From the NCBI RefSeq assembly GCF_004118675.1, contig NZ_SDHZ01000002.1:62001-126000 (forward strand): a stretch of DNA of 64,000 bases. The letters run 5' to 3'. Shown piece after piece: positions 8,785 through 17,094 of the stretch (within the stretch, counting starts at the first letter, position 1; every line of letters starts with the position of its first letter). The stretch is from Filimonas effusa. Lineage in GTDB: Bacteria; Bacteroidota; Bacteroidia; Chitinophagales; Chitinophagaceae. A program made the position numbers and the translations under genes. The notes below the pieces were generated by a model, which was not told the origin of the DNA, made no database searches, and saw only the letters and a program-made list of their open reading frames with translations.

Positions 8785-9903
8785 TTACACCGGTTCAGGT
8801 CCTGTGCCTTTGTCGTCAATCTTTATTTCCCCGGTTTTGACCGGGCTTTTGGAAGGTTGTTCTTCGCCGAAGAGCACTCCCCACTGGCGGAACATTTCTG
8901 TGCGGTCGAAGATGATCTTAAGAATGGCTATTATGGGTAAAGAGAGGAACATACCCGAGATACCCGCCAGCTTGCCGCCTACGAACACACCAACGATACT
9001 AGCCAATGCGTTGATCTTTACTTTGGAGCCAACGATCCTGGGCATGAGAATATTGTTATCGAAGAACTGAACAACAGCTATAACGATAAGAACCGTCCAT
9101 ACCGGCCCCAGTTCCTGCGAAGATGAGACCGTTAATAAAACGGCAATGAGGTTACCTATCAGCGCTCCTATATAGGGAATAAGGTTAAGGAAGGCAAACA
9201 TAATAGCTATTAAGATCGCATGCTTGATCCCAAAAACAGAAAGCAGGATGCCTAACAATATTGTCATATAAGTTATCTGAATGAGCAAGCCCCCAATATA
9301 ACTTTTGATAATAGCTTCTGTTTCGTGCATCACCTCCTGTACCTTATCATGGGCCGAGCCACGAAACCAAAGGAAGACGAAATTGAGTAATAAATTTTTA
9401 TAATATAAAAGGAAAAAGATATAGATGGGGATGAGTCCGAAGAAAAGGAGCAGGTTGGTGGCTGAAGCCGCAACGGAGCCAAGCAGGTTGCCCGCATAGT
9501 TGAGCAGTTTATTCCCCTGTTCGTTTATTACCTGGGTTTGCTGCTGGGCAGAAAAATGGCCTTTCTTTTCGATCCATGCGCTCAGATTATTGATGTGCAT
9601 GGTCATATTATCTCTTATTTTGGGAAAATCGCTTACGAGGCTGTTTATCTGGCGGAAGAAGAGCCATACGAAGAGCGCCACAACAATCACCAGCAGCAGG
9701 ATAGCAAGCAGTATAGCTATCGTTTGGGGCACCTTTTTTTTCACCAGGAAACGACAGACGGGCAATAACACCAGGGAAAGAAAGAAGGAAAGGATAAGCG
9801 GCATGATAACGTCGCTCGCCAGCATTATGAGGGCGCCAACCAAAAAAAGCCCCAGCATTTCAATCGATCGCCGCACGGTGAGGGGCAGGGTAGAATTTTC
9901 CAT
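8785..9903 (-). CDS. AI-2E family transporter
   Basis: Inner-membrane protein of 372 residues belonging to the AI-2E/PerM/YhhT family, whose members are credited variously with autoinducer-2 export, Na+/H+ antiport or general efflux; the substrate here is unknown. Hydrophobic segments fill most of the sequence, with an early hairpin pair (about 13-70), a central soluble stretch (about 75-150: INSLVSDFPKIRDNMTMHIN) and a C-terminal bundle containing the family-like IPYIGALIGNLIAVLL and PRIVGSKVKINALASIVGVF. The charged C-terminal tail is cytoplasmic. It stands alone on the minus strand between the dead two-component remnant and a TonB receptor gene. Confidence 0.9.
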   Translation of the reverse strand: MENSTLPLTVRRSIEMLGLFLVGALIMLASDVIMPLILSFFLSLVLLPVCRFLVKKKVPQTIAILLAILLLVIVVALFVWLFFRQINSLVSDFPKIRDNMTMHINNLSAWIEKKGHFSAQQQTQVINEQGNKLLNYAGNLLGSVAASATNLLLFFGLIPIYIFFLLYYKNLLLNFVFLWFRGSAHDKVQEVMHETEAIIKSYIGGLLIQITYMTILLGILLSVFGIKHAILIAIMFAFLNLIPYIGALIGNLIAVLLTVSSSQELGPVWTVLIVIAVVQFFDNNILMPRIVGSKVKINALASIVGVFVGGKLAGISGMFLSLPIIAILKIIFDRTEMFRQWGVLFGEEQPSKSPVKTGEIKIDDKGTGPEPV

Positions 9904-9996
9904 GGTGTGTCAGTTGTTTTATAGCCGGTCAATATTTCAAGAAGCAGGCCATTCCTGCAATCTAATGAAAAAAACAAGATTACCTGTATACAGGTA

Positions 9997-10027
9997 TTGT
10001 TGGTATCCTGTTTGAGTTATAGGTTTG
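9997..10027 (+). promoter_or_regulatory. Bacteroidota-type promoter pointing away from the transporter gene
   Basis: TTG at 9997-9999 and TAGGTTTG at 10020-10027 fit the phylum consensus (TTG, about 20 bp, TAnnTTTG). It is oriented to the right, where no plus-strand gene follows before the convergent TonB receptor gene, so it is the reason to suspect a short non-coding transcript. Confidence 0.45.
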
Positions 10028-10032
10028 TGGTA

Positions 10033-10126
10033 CATTTTTTATAGTAAAATATTGGTATGCGGTATAAGTATGGGCGTGCTTATAACCAAATCCAGTTTAG
10101 CGGGCACTTTCGGGTGCCCGTTTTAT
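10033..10126 (+). ncRNA. Candidate small RNA ending in an intrinsic terminator
   Basis: Downstream of the promoter at 9997-10027 there is no convincing reading frame, but a stem CGGGCAC/GTGCCCG (10101-10120) with a T-rich tail (10121-10130) forms a rightward terminator, leaving a transcript of about 95 nt. A second hairpin follows at 10164-10190 and could end a longer form of about 160 nt. I recognise no known RNA family. The elements are seen; transcription is inferred. Confidence 0.35.
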
Positions 10127-10163
10127 TTTAAGAATGGCGGAGCAGCAGAAGCTATAAAGCCAA

Positions 10164-10195
10164 AGGCCGGATCGTTAAAAGATCCGGCCTTTTTA
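10164..10195. terminator. Strong intrinsic terminator between convergent transcripts
   Basis: A perfect 10-bp stem AGGCCGGATC/GATCCGGCCT with a 7-nt loop is followed by a T run on the plus strand (10190-10194); on the minus strand, 30 bp beyond the TonB receptor stop, the stem is followed by the weaker TTTGGCTTT. It can serve both directions. Confidence 0.7.
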
Positions 10196-10219
10196 TCATT
10201 AAAGCGGTTAAGCTTTATC

Positions 10220-12922
10220 CTATCTGAAGTTGTACTTGATACCAACAGTCCATGTTCTTCCGAAACCAGGATAAACGCGGTTGTTTTTACCAGAGCCATT
10301 GTCACCGATTTTGAAGTCGGTAGCAACAGTAGGATCATACTTAATGTCATCAGTAGATTCTGCGATATATTTTTTATCGGTCAGGTTGTCTACGTTCAAA
10401 CGGATAGTGAACCTGTCTTTACCCCATTTGAAGTTGTAAGAGAGCATACCATCGAACAGGCCGTAAGAAGGCAGTTGCCAAGCTTGCTGACCTTCTTTAG
10501 TAGCATCTGTACGGTTTTCCGGAGTGAAATTGGCGTAAAGTTTAGTAGCATAGTAGTAAGAACCTCTCAGCCTTAAACCTTTTACGATTTCGTAAGTAGC
10601 GGCGAAGTTAGCTGTCGTTTGAGCAGCGTCACCTACTTTCAGTCCTTTGGTATAGAGGTTAACAGTACCGAGTTTTTCGTTGCTGTCGTTGAACACGTCG
10701 GTAACAACGTTGTTGTCGTATTTCCAGTTACCGAATGAAGCCATAGCCTGGATTTCGAGCTGTTGAATGGGATGGCTGTTCAGTTCAAATTCAACACCCT
10801 GGTGAATAGCAACCAGACCATTGATATTAGCCCTGTAAGTTAAGCCAGTTGCAGGGTCGGGGAAGTTCCTGATGATGTTTTTATCTTTCCACTCAGTACG
10901 GTAAAGGTTCACATTAGCGGCCAGGTATTTAGAACGGAAACCGTAACCCAGTTCGCTTGTGAAGATCTTTTCGTTAGTGATATTTTTTACGATATCAACG
11001 TTGTTGTTGTTAGGCCATACGGTGTTGAAGAAAGGCGCCCTTGTGAGGTAACCGATGTTTCCAAACACGTTGTGTTGTGCATTGATACGATAGTTTACAC
11101 CACCTTTAACTGTATAAGCCAGGAAGTCTTTCTTCTCAGATTTCCACCTGGAATCAGTTTTCTTGTCGTACAGGAAGTGATCGATACGCTGATAGTTCGT
11201 ATTGCTTAAAGAGCCGGCAGCGAAGATGCTGAAGCTTTTCACGTTATACTCACCAGACAGGTAACCGCCGACTTGTTTAACCAGACCATCGTTCGCATAG
11301 TCGATAGTACCGTTTTTATCGTAACCGGCTACGTATTTATTAGGGTTGTTTACGTCTTTAGTTTCGAAGTAAGCAGCAGTACCCAGGGCATCATCTACTC
11401 TGCGGTAGTGAATACCTTTATAGTAACGTAAGTCGAGACCCGCATTAACAGTGATAGCATTAGTGAAGTCATGTTTCAGGTTCACGATAGCGCCATACCA
11501 GTTGTGAGAGTTCATAGAAGCACGACGGATGATACCATTGTTAGAAGCGTCGGCTACGTATTGTCCCTGGTAAGCACCAGCAGTAGGCCATGCGGGGTTA
11601 GCAGTAGTAGTACCGAAACCAGCAGTAGCGAAACCGCTGTTCCAACGTTTGATATCGTCGAAGCGGATCAGGCCATTGGCGTCTTTAGCAACAGTGAAGC
11701 CAGTAGAGCCGTTGATAGTGCCGATAGGGCCGGTTCCACCACCACGACCGAGAGATGCATAAACTACAGCGCTCAGATCAGTTTTTTCGCTGATATTCCA
11801 GTAGTAGTTGATGTTAGCCACTGGTTTGTGGTAGAAGTTTTTGCTCCAGCTATATTCTTTGCCATTGAGGTAACCGTAAGAGTCGTTATACTTGTCGCCT
11901 CTGTTCACAACAGCAGTGTTGTTAGGGTTGCCGTACAGGGTTTCGTATTTGATAGCTGCGCTACGCTGGTTGTGCCATTGAGGCGCACCGGTTACAGTAG
12001 CAGTAAGGGTGTGGTGGCTGTTGATCTCCCAGCCCAGGGTAGCGAAATAGTTCCAGCCTTCGAATTTAGTTCCGTCTACATAGCCATCGCCACGTGTGTA
12101 AGAACCTAATACAGAGAGAGCCAGGCCATTTTTATTTTTACCGGTGTTATAACCGAAGGTATATTTCATGTAATTGTCGTTACCAGTGGTAGCAGAAACC
12201 TGACCACCTTTTTCCATTTCGGTAGCTTTTGTAACGATGTTGATGTTACCACCTACAGCTGCAACAGAGAGTTTAGAAGCACCAAGGCCTCTTTGAACCT
12301 GAACGTTGCTGGCGATTTCGGCCAGACCAGCCCAGTTACTCCAGTAAACCGCGCCGTTTTCCATGTCGTTTACAGGAACACCGTTCACCATTACGGCGGT
12401 GTTAGCCTGGTTGAAACCCCTAACGTTGATACGGGAGTCGCCGAAGCCACCACCGGATTTTGTAACGTAAGTAGAAGGAGTAACCTTCAACAATTCGGGG
12501 AATTCTTTATTACCGATCCTTTCTTCAATTACTACAGAGCGTAAAGTAGAAACGGCAACCGGCGTTTTACGGTCGATAGCGATGTTACTGCTTACAACCA
12601 CTTCTTTCATTGCCAGCTGGCTAGATTCGAGGCTTACATCGCCAAGATCCTGACCTGCCTGAACACTGATAGTTTTAGGAAGAGATCCAATAGAGGAGAT
12701 TTCAACGGTAGTGGCTTCAGCCAGTGGGAAGGAAAAGCTTCCGTCCGCACCTGAAATGTAACGAACTTCTCTACCTGACTTTTTTACTGTTAGGGTAGCG
12801 CCAGGGATACCTTCTTTGGTAACGGCATCAATGAGGCGGCCTTTTACGTGGGATTGGGCTAACATTGCAAGGGGAGCTAATAGCACGAATGCAATTAGCA
12901 GCAGTTTTCTCTTTAAAAGCAT
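10220..12922 (-). CDS. TonB-dependent outer membrane receptor with carboxypeptidase-regulatory-like domain
   Basis: Outer-membrane gated channel of 900 residues. I start it at the ATG at 12922, giving a clean signal peptide MLLKRKLLLIAFVLLAPLAM ending LAQ; an in-frame ATG 60 bp upstream would add a non-signal-like extension. Then come a CarboxypepD_reg-like fold (about 25-105), a plug (SSNIAIDRKTPVAVSTLRSV ... INVRGFNQANTAVMVNGVPV) and a beta-barrel finishing with aromatic strands and a terminal Phe-Arg (WTVGIKYNFR). The plug resembles ordinary TonB receptors rather than SusC, as the SusC signature is absent and there is no SusD neighbour. It stands alone, so its ligand (siderophore, vitamin, peptide or sugar) cannot be inferred. 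Confidence 0.92.
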   Translation of the reverse strand: MLLKRKLLLIAFVLLAPLAMLAQSHVKGRLIDAVTKEGIPGATLTVKKSGREVRYISGADGSFSFPLAEATTVEISSIGSLPKTISVQAGQDLGDVSLESSQLAMKEVVVSSNIAIDRKTPVAVSTLRSVVIEERIGNKEFPELLKVTPSTYVTKSGGGFGDSRINVRGFNQANTAVMVNGVPVNDMENGAVYWSNWAGLAEIASNVQVQRGLGASKLSVAAVGGNINIVTKATEMEKGGQVSATTGNDNYMKYTFGYNTGKNKNGLALSVLGSYTRGDGYVDGTKFEGWNYFATLGWEINSHHTLTATVTGAPQWHNQRSAAIKYETLYGNPNNTAVVNRGDKYNDSYGYLNGKEYSWSKNFYHKPVANINYYWNISEKTDLSAVVYASLGRGGGTGPIGTINGSTGFTVAKDANGLIRFDDIKRWNSGFATAGFGTTTANPAWPTAGAYQGQYVADASNNGIIRRASMNSHNWYGAIVNLKHDFTNAITVNAGLDLRYYKGIHYRRVDDALGTAAYFETKDVNNPNKYVAGYDKNGTIDYANDGLVKQVGGYLSGEYNVKSFSIFAAGSLSNTNYQRIDHFLYDKKTDSRWKSEKKDFLAYTVKGGVNYRINAQHNVFGNIGYLTRAPFFNTVWPNNNNVDIVKNITNEKIFTSELGYGFRSKYLAANVNLYRTEWKDKNIIRNFPDPATGLTYRANINGLVAIHQGVEFELNSHPIQQLEIQAMASFGNWKYDNNVVTDVFNDSNEKLGTVNLYTKGLKVGDAAQTTANFAATYEIVKGLRLRGSYYYATKLYANFTPENRTDATKEGQQAWQLPSYGLFDGMLSYNFKWGKDRFTIRLNVDNLTDKKYIAESTDDIKYDPTVATDFKIGDNGSGKNNRVYPGFGRTWTVGIKYNFR

Positions 12923-13009
12923 AAGAATGTTACTTTTTTTCAGCTGCAAAGAAAAGAAATAAAAAGTTTCCAATTTCAACATAATGTTAACAAACGGTTA
13001 CGTAACCTA

Positions 13010-13038
13010 TTGACATTTTGGTCTGGGAGGGTTATATT
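13010..13038 (+). promoter_or_regulatory. Possible ribBA promoter
   Basis: TTGACA at 13010-13015 and TATATT at 13033-13038 are 17 bp apart, about 80 bp before the ribBA start. This is a classical sigma-70 arrangement rather than the phylum's TAnnTTTG form, so it may be coincidental. I see no FMN riboswitch in the leader. Confidence 0.3.
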
Positions 13039-13117
13039 CTCCTGTTAACCTGTTAGTTAAAAGGCAATTACGGTAAAGCCGATGCTTCCCCGTATTTTTG
13101 CATTTCAATTCCGAAAT

Positions 13118-14323
13118 ATGCTGGATAGTATAGAAAGTGCACTTGACGACCTGAAGAAAGGAAAGCTTGTGATAGTAGTAGACGACGAAGACCGTGAGAA
13201 TGAAGGCGATTTTGTTACGGCAGCTGCCAATGTAACCCCCGAGATCATCAATTTCATGAGCAAGGAAGGCAGGGGCCTGATCTGCGCTCCTTTGACCGAG
13301 GAAAGGGCCGACGAACTGCAGTTAAACCTGATGGTCAATAATAATACGGCGTTACACGCCACGCCTTTTACGGTAAGTATAGATCTTTTAGGGCATGGAT
13401 GTACCACTGGGATCAGTTCTCATGACCGCGCCAAGACCGTTCAGGCGCTGATAGACCCGGCCACCACTCCTGCCGACCTGGGCCGTCCGGGGCATATTTT
13501 CCCCTTAAGGGCCAAGAACGGGGGCGTTTTGAGGCGTTCCGGCCACACAGAGGCCACTGTTGACCTTGCCAGGCTGGCGGGATTTGCGCCTGCCGGGGTA
13601 TTGGTAGAAATAATGAATGAAGATGGCACCATGGCGCGTCTTCCCCAGTTAAGAGAGATCGCCAACAAGTTTGATCTCAAAATCATTTCCATCAAAGACC
13701 TGATCGAGTACCGTTTACAGACCGATTCTCTTATAGAGGAGATCGTTCGGGTAGATATGCCTACGCAATATGGTCATTTTAAACTGGTGGCTTTCCGGGA
13801 GAAAACGAATGGGGCAGAGCATCTGGCGCTTATTAAAGGGGAATGGACCAAGGAAGAGCCGGTACTGGCCAGGGTGCATTCCAGCTGTTTTACGGGTGAT
13901 ATATTGGGCAGTATGCGTTGCGATTGTGGTGAGCAGCTGCACAAGGCTATGCAACGGATTGAGGCAGAAGGGAAAGGTATTATATTATATATGAACCAGG
14001 AAGGCAGGGGAATAGGACTTGTAAATAAGCTGAAGGCCTATAAGCTACAGGAGGAAGGAATGGATACGGTGGAAGCAAACCTGCATCTGGGCTTTCCCAT
14101 GGATCAGCGCGATTATGGTGTAGGGGCGCAGATCCTGCGTTATCTTGGCGCCACCCGCCTGAAGCTGATGAGTAATAATCCCCGCAAGCGGGCGGGACTA
14201 AAAGGTTACGGCATCGAAATTGTAGATATCGTACCCATTGAAATTTGCCCTAATGAGCATAATGAAAAATATCTCAGGACCAAAAGAGATAAACTTGGAC
14301 ATGAAATACTTTCCAACAAATAG
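13118..14323 (+). CDS. ribBA: Bifunctional 3,4-dihydroxy-2-butanone-4-phosphate synthase / GTP cyclohydrolase II
   Basis: Supplies both branches of riboflavin synthesis: the N-terminal RibB half turns ribulose 5-phosphate into dihydroxybutanone phosphate and the C-terminal RibA half opens GTP. RibB (about 1-200) shows the metal/substrate loop [17 protein letters not shown] and [14 protein letters not shown]. RibA (about 205-400) shows the zinc cysteines in [20 protein letters not shown] and [11 protein letters not shown], then YGVGAQIL and [10 protein letters not shown]. Both halves look active. I start at the ATG at 13118 ([12 protein letters not shown]), the usual beginning of the family; an ATG at 13082 would add twelve unrelated residues. 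The stressosome genes start 41 bp downstream on the same strand and may be co-transcribed. Confidence 0.97.
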   Translation: MLDSIESALDDLKKGKLVIVVDDEDRENEGDFVTAAANVTPEIINFMSKEGRGLICAPLTEERADELQLNLMVNNNTALHATPFTVSIDLLGHGCTTGISSHDRAKTVQALIDPATTPADLGRPGHIFPLRAKNGGVLRRSGHTEATVDLARLAGFAPAGVLVEIMNEDGTMARLPQLREIANKFDLKIISIKDLIEYRLQTDSLIEEIVRVDMPTQYGHFKLVAFREKTNGAEHLALIKGEWTKEEPVLARVHSSCFTGDILGSMRCDCGEQLHKAMQRIEAEGKGIILYMNQEGRGIGLVNKLKAYKLQEEGMDTVEANLHLGFPMDQRDYGVGAQILRYLGATRLKLMSNNPRKRAGLKGYGIEIVDIVPIEICPNEHNEKYLRTKRDKLGHEILSNK

Positions 14324-14364
14324 CTTTTAGTGCATACTCTAAACCAAAAATAAATATATACCCA

Positions 14365-15228
14365 ATGGCTTCAGACCTGTCTAAACTACTGCAGAAACAA
14401 AAGAACCAGATATTAGAGATATGGATGAACAAGCAGCTTGCGGATATAAGTTTGCGTGAAGACCTTTTGTCCAACGAAGATCTGCGGGAGCAATCCACAG
14501 AATTGCTGGATGCCGTTGTAAAATATATCGGAAAGAACAATACTGATGGTAACGCGGATGAATTCGACCCTGTATTCGAGATCTTGTCCGGGATATCGTT
14601 AAGCCGGGCCAAGCAAGGTTTTTCGCCCCGCGAAACCGGCATTTATATCTTCAGCCTCAAGGAGGCGCTGCAGGAAGTTATTCAAAAGGAATACAGTAAT
14701 AATACCACGCTTTTATACGAGAGCTTCATTACGATCAATAAGCTGGTCGACAGTTTTGGCATTGTTACTTTTGAAACATACATCAAAGGTCGTGAAGAGG
14801 TGATACTGCGCCAGACAGATGAGATCACGGAAATCTCCACTCCCGTTATACGGGTATGGGACGGCATACTGGCATTGCCTATTATAGGAACGCTTGACAG
14901 TTCGCGTACACAGATCGTAATGGAGAACCTGCTCCAGGAGATTGTAGTAACCGGCAGCAGTATAGCGATCCTGGATATTTCAGGTGTACCTACGGTAGAT
15001 TCGCTGGTTGCGCAGCACCTGATAAAAACAGTAAGCGCTACGCGACTGATGGGAGCGGAATGCATCATCAGTGGCATCAGGCCGGAGATTGCCCAAACGG
15101 TAGTTCACCTGGGGATAGACCTCTCCAATATTATTACAAAAGCTTCTCTTGCCAGTGCATTACATTATGCGTTCAGCATGTTACAACTGGAAGTAAAAAA
15201 GAAATCTATAAAAGCAAACCGGGTGTAG
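14365..15228 (+). CDS. RsbR-type stressosome scaffold (N-terminal sensor plus STAS domain)
   Basis: A 287-residue RsbR paralogue. In Bacillus, RsbR and RsbS build the 1.8-MDa stressosome that holds the kinase RsbT until stress causes phosphorylation and release. Residues about 5-145 are a helical RsbRD_N-type domain (KNQILEIWMNKQL), which has no haem-globin or flavin signature, and about 163-275 a STAS domain. Ser213 (SGVPTVDSLVAQHL) and Thr245 (SGIRPEIAQTVVHLGI) lie where RsbRA carries its two RsbT phosphorylation sites, the first as Ser instead of Thr. First of six genes in an overlapping or nearly overlapping run; the RsbS gene begins 3 bp after its stop. What signal it senses is unknown. 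Confidence 0.9.
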   Translation: MASDLSKLLQKQKNQILEIWMNKQLADISLREDLLSNEDLREQSTELLDAVVKYIGKNNTDGNADEFDPVFEILSGISLSRAKQGFSPRETGIYIFSLKEALQEVIQKEYSNNTTLLYESFITINKLVDSFGIVTFETYIKGREEVILRQTDEITEISTPVIRVWDGILALPIIGTLDSSRTQIVMENLLQEIVVTGSSIAILDISGVPTVDSLVAQHLIKTVSATRLMGAECIISGIRPEIAQTVVHLGIDLSNIITKASLASALHYAFSMLQLEVKKKSIKANRV

Positions 15229-15231
15229 GAC

Positions 15232-15672
15232 ATGGACAGAATTCCTATTCTAAGAATGGGTCACTTTCTGTTGGTGACCATACAAACGGACCTATACGAC
15301 AGGCTGGCACTGGAGCTGGAAGCGGACCTGGTGCAAATGGTGAATAAAACCAATGCCAAAGGGGTACTGATAGATATTTCAGCCCTGAGCATAGTGGATT
15401 CCTTTATGGGAAGGATCATTGGCAATATTGCCAGCATGTGTAAGATACTTGATGCCGAAACGATCGTAACCGGCATGCAACCTGCGGTAGCCATCACTTT
15501 AATAGAACTGGGGCTTGATTTAAAAGGCGTTCATACGGCTCTGAATGTAGAAAGGGGTATGGCGATACTGCAGGCGAAGATCAGGGAGCAGTCCGATATC
15601 AGCGAAGAGACAGACGACGAAGACGACGATGATTATCCGGATACTGAACGCTTTGAATCTTCTGATACATGA
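15232..15672 (+). CDS. rsbS: RsbS-type STAS antagonist
   Basis: Single STAS-domain protein (146 residues), the core stressosome partner that binds and restrains RsbT. The phosphorylation motif is preserved: ISALSIVDSFMGRII with Ser57, equivalent to Ser59 of Bacillus RsbS. Residues about 8-115 cover the whole STAS fold. Unusual is the C-terminal tail of about 25 residues that is almost wholly acidic (EETDDEDDDDYPDTE), absent from typical RsbS proteins of about 120 residues. Its stop codon overlaps the start of the RsbT gene (shared ATGA), so the pair are probably translationally coupled. Confidence 0.92.
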   Translation: MDRIPILRMGHFLLVTIQTDLYDRLALELEADLVQMVNKTNAKGVLIDISALSIVDSFMGRIIGNIASMCKILDAETIVTGMQPAVAITLIELGLDLKGVHTALNVERGMAILQAKIREQSDISEETDDEDDDDYPDTERFESSDT

Positions 15673-16082
15673 TCCTCACACTCAACCAGGAGACCCTCCC
15701 TTTATATAAGGAGCAGGAGGTGATACTGCTTCGTAACCGGATCAAAGAGTATGCGGTTAAAATAGGCATGGGCCTGGTAAATCAAACAAAACTTATCACT
15801 GCTGCCAGCGAGCTGATGCGTAATATGCTGAAGTATGCTGCCGGCGGCTCCGTAAAAGTAGAAGCTGTTAGTAAAGGCAGGGAAACCGGCATCCGGCTTG
15901 TATTTACAGACAAAGGGCCTGGCATCCCGGATATTGCACTGGCGATGAAGGACGGCTATTCTACAGGCAAGAGCCTGGGAGTAGGCTTACCCGGAACCCG
16001 GCGACTTGTAAGTGAGTTTGATATCAAAAGCAAACCGGGAGAGGGCACTGTTGTAACAGTAATAAAATGGAAGAATGGCTAG
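15669..16082 (+). CDS. rsbT: RsbT-type serine/threonine kinase
   Basis: Switch kinase of the stressosome, 137 residues, GHKL ATPase fold. It phosphorylates RsbS and RsbR and, once freed, activates the next partner. Seen: N-box ELMRNMLKYA (Asn52), G1 box TDKGPGI (Asp81), G2 box SLGVGLPGTRRL, and the closing GEGTVV. All ATP-binding residues are present, so it should be active. It overlaps rsbS by 4 bp and the phosphatase gene by 8 bp. In Bacillus the released RsbT activates the phosphatase RsbU; no RsbU is encoded here, and the likely target is the RsbT-like N-terminus of the downstream histidine kinase or the phosphatase fusion. Confidence 0.93.
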   Translation: MILTLNQETLPLYKEQEVILLRNRIKEYAVKIGMGLVNQTKLITAASELMRNMLKYAAGGSVKVEAVSKGRETGIRLVFTDKGPGIPDIALAMKDGYSTGKSLGVGLPGTRRLVSEFDIKSKPGEGTVVTVIKWKNG

Positions 16083-17094
16083 AATGCACCATCAATTTTT
16101 TAATGTCGCTGACCGAAGCTACCTGGCCATCATAAAAAAAGATATTCATTCCCTTGCAGTACAGTTGCCGTTTTCATCGAACCAACTGGCAGAGATAGAT
16201 ATCATTGTTGCGGAATTAACCAGTAACCTGATCAAATATGCAAAAGAAGGACAGTTGCTGGTAAAATTAATTGATGAAGACGACAGGCAGGGAATAGAGA
16301 TCTTAAGTATAGACCAGGGGCCCGGCATGTCGGATGTAAGCCGTATGCAGGAGGATGGCGTGTCTACCGGCACGTCCCTGGGCCAGGGTTTGGGCGCTAT
16401 TAAACGGCTGTCGCATGAATTCCAGGTGTATTCCGTAAAGGGCTGGGGCACTATTGTACTTACACGGGTATGGACAAAAGCGCCGTCGTTTATTAAACCC
16501 AGGAAATTATTTGAAGTACAATCGGTAGTTGTACCCAAACCGGGAGAAACCGGGTGTGGCGATGGCATGGCGTATAAAAAGACGGGCAATCACCTGCTTA
16601 TATTTTCCGGAGATGCTTTAGGTCATGGCGAGGATGCCGGGGAGGTGATGGAAAAGGCTGTAAAAGCATTTCATGACAGCCCTGAGACAAGCCCGGCAGC
16701 AACTTTGCGTTTCATGCATACCGAGGTGCGGAAAACACGCGGGCTGGTAGCATGCGTAGCTTCTTTCTCATTCAGAGAAAAAAAATGGACCATTGCCGGG
16801 GTAGGCAACATTAGTATACGTTCCGGCAACTTTGAATTTTCGAAAGGTTATTTTTCATATAACGGCATTGTAGGTTTAAATATACCTGGCAGTATGAAAG
16901 ACCAGGAAATCATTTGTGAGCCGCATCAGCGGCTTGTATTTTGTTCTGACGGTCTTAAATCGAGATGGGAGTTGCCCAAACTGGCGGGCATTTATAAATA
17001 TGATCCAATAATACTGGCAGCAGCTTTGTATAAGGATTATGCCAGGAATACAGATGATATGTCGGTTATCGTTGGCAAAATAAACGTATCGTAA
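16075..17094 (+). CDS. RsbT-like ATPase domain fused to an RsbX-like PP2C phosphatase
   Basis: Two-domain switch protein, 339 residues. Residues about 10-132 are a GHKL ATPase of the RsbT/RsbW class with N-box VAELTSNLIKYA (Asn51), SIDQGPGM and SLGQGLGAIKRL, all intact. Residues about 147-337 are a SpoIIE/RsbX-type PP2C phosphatase with metal-binding CGDGMA (Asp163), FSGDALGHG (Asp180), VFCSDGLKSRW and TDDMSVIV. In Bacillus, RsbX dephosphorylates RsbS and RsbR and resets the stressosome; here the same polypeptide also carries a kinase-like module. It overlaps its neighbours by 8 bp upstream and 1 bp (TAATG) downstream. Confidence 0.9.
   Translation: MARMHHQFFNVADRSYLAIIKKDIHSLAVQLPFSSNQLAEIDIIVAELTSNLIKYAKEGQLLVKLIDEDDRQGIEILSIDQGPGMSDVSRMQEDGVSTGTSLGQGLGAIKRLSHEFQVYSVKGWGTIVLTRVWTKAPSFIKPRKLFEVQSVVVPKPGETGCGDGMAYKKTGNHLLIFSGDALGHGEDAGEVMEKAVKAFHDSPETSPAATLRFMHTEVRKTRGLVACVASFSFREKKWTIAGVGNISIRSGNFEFSKGYFSYNGIVGLNIPGSMKDQEIICEPHQRLVFCSDGLKSRWELPKLAGIYKYDPIILAAALYKDYARNTDDMSVIVGKINVS

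Noticed and set aside
9500-10015. 171-codon plus-strand open frame over the transporter start
   Set aside because: Most of it is antisense to the AI-2E transporter; no domain or start signal of its own.
11471-12109. 212-codon plus-strand open frame
   Set aside because: It is antisense to the well-supported TonB receptor and has a low-complexity Val/Ser/Thr composition typical of shadow frames.
12983-13117. FMN riboswitch before ribBA
   Set aside because: The leader lacks the conserved core blocks of the FMN aptamer and is too short after the promoter-like element.
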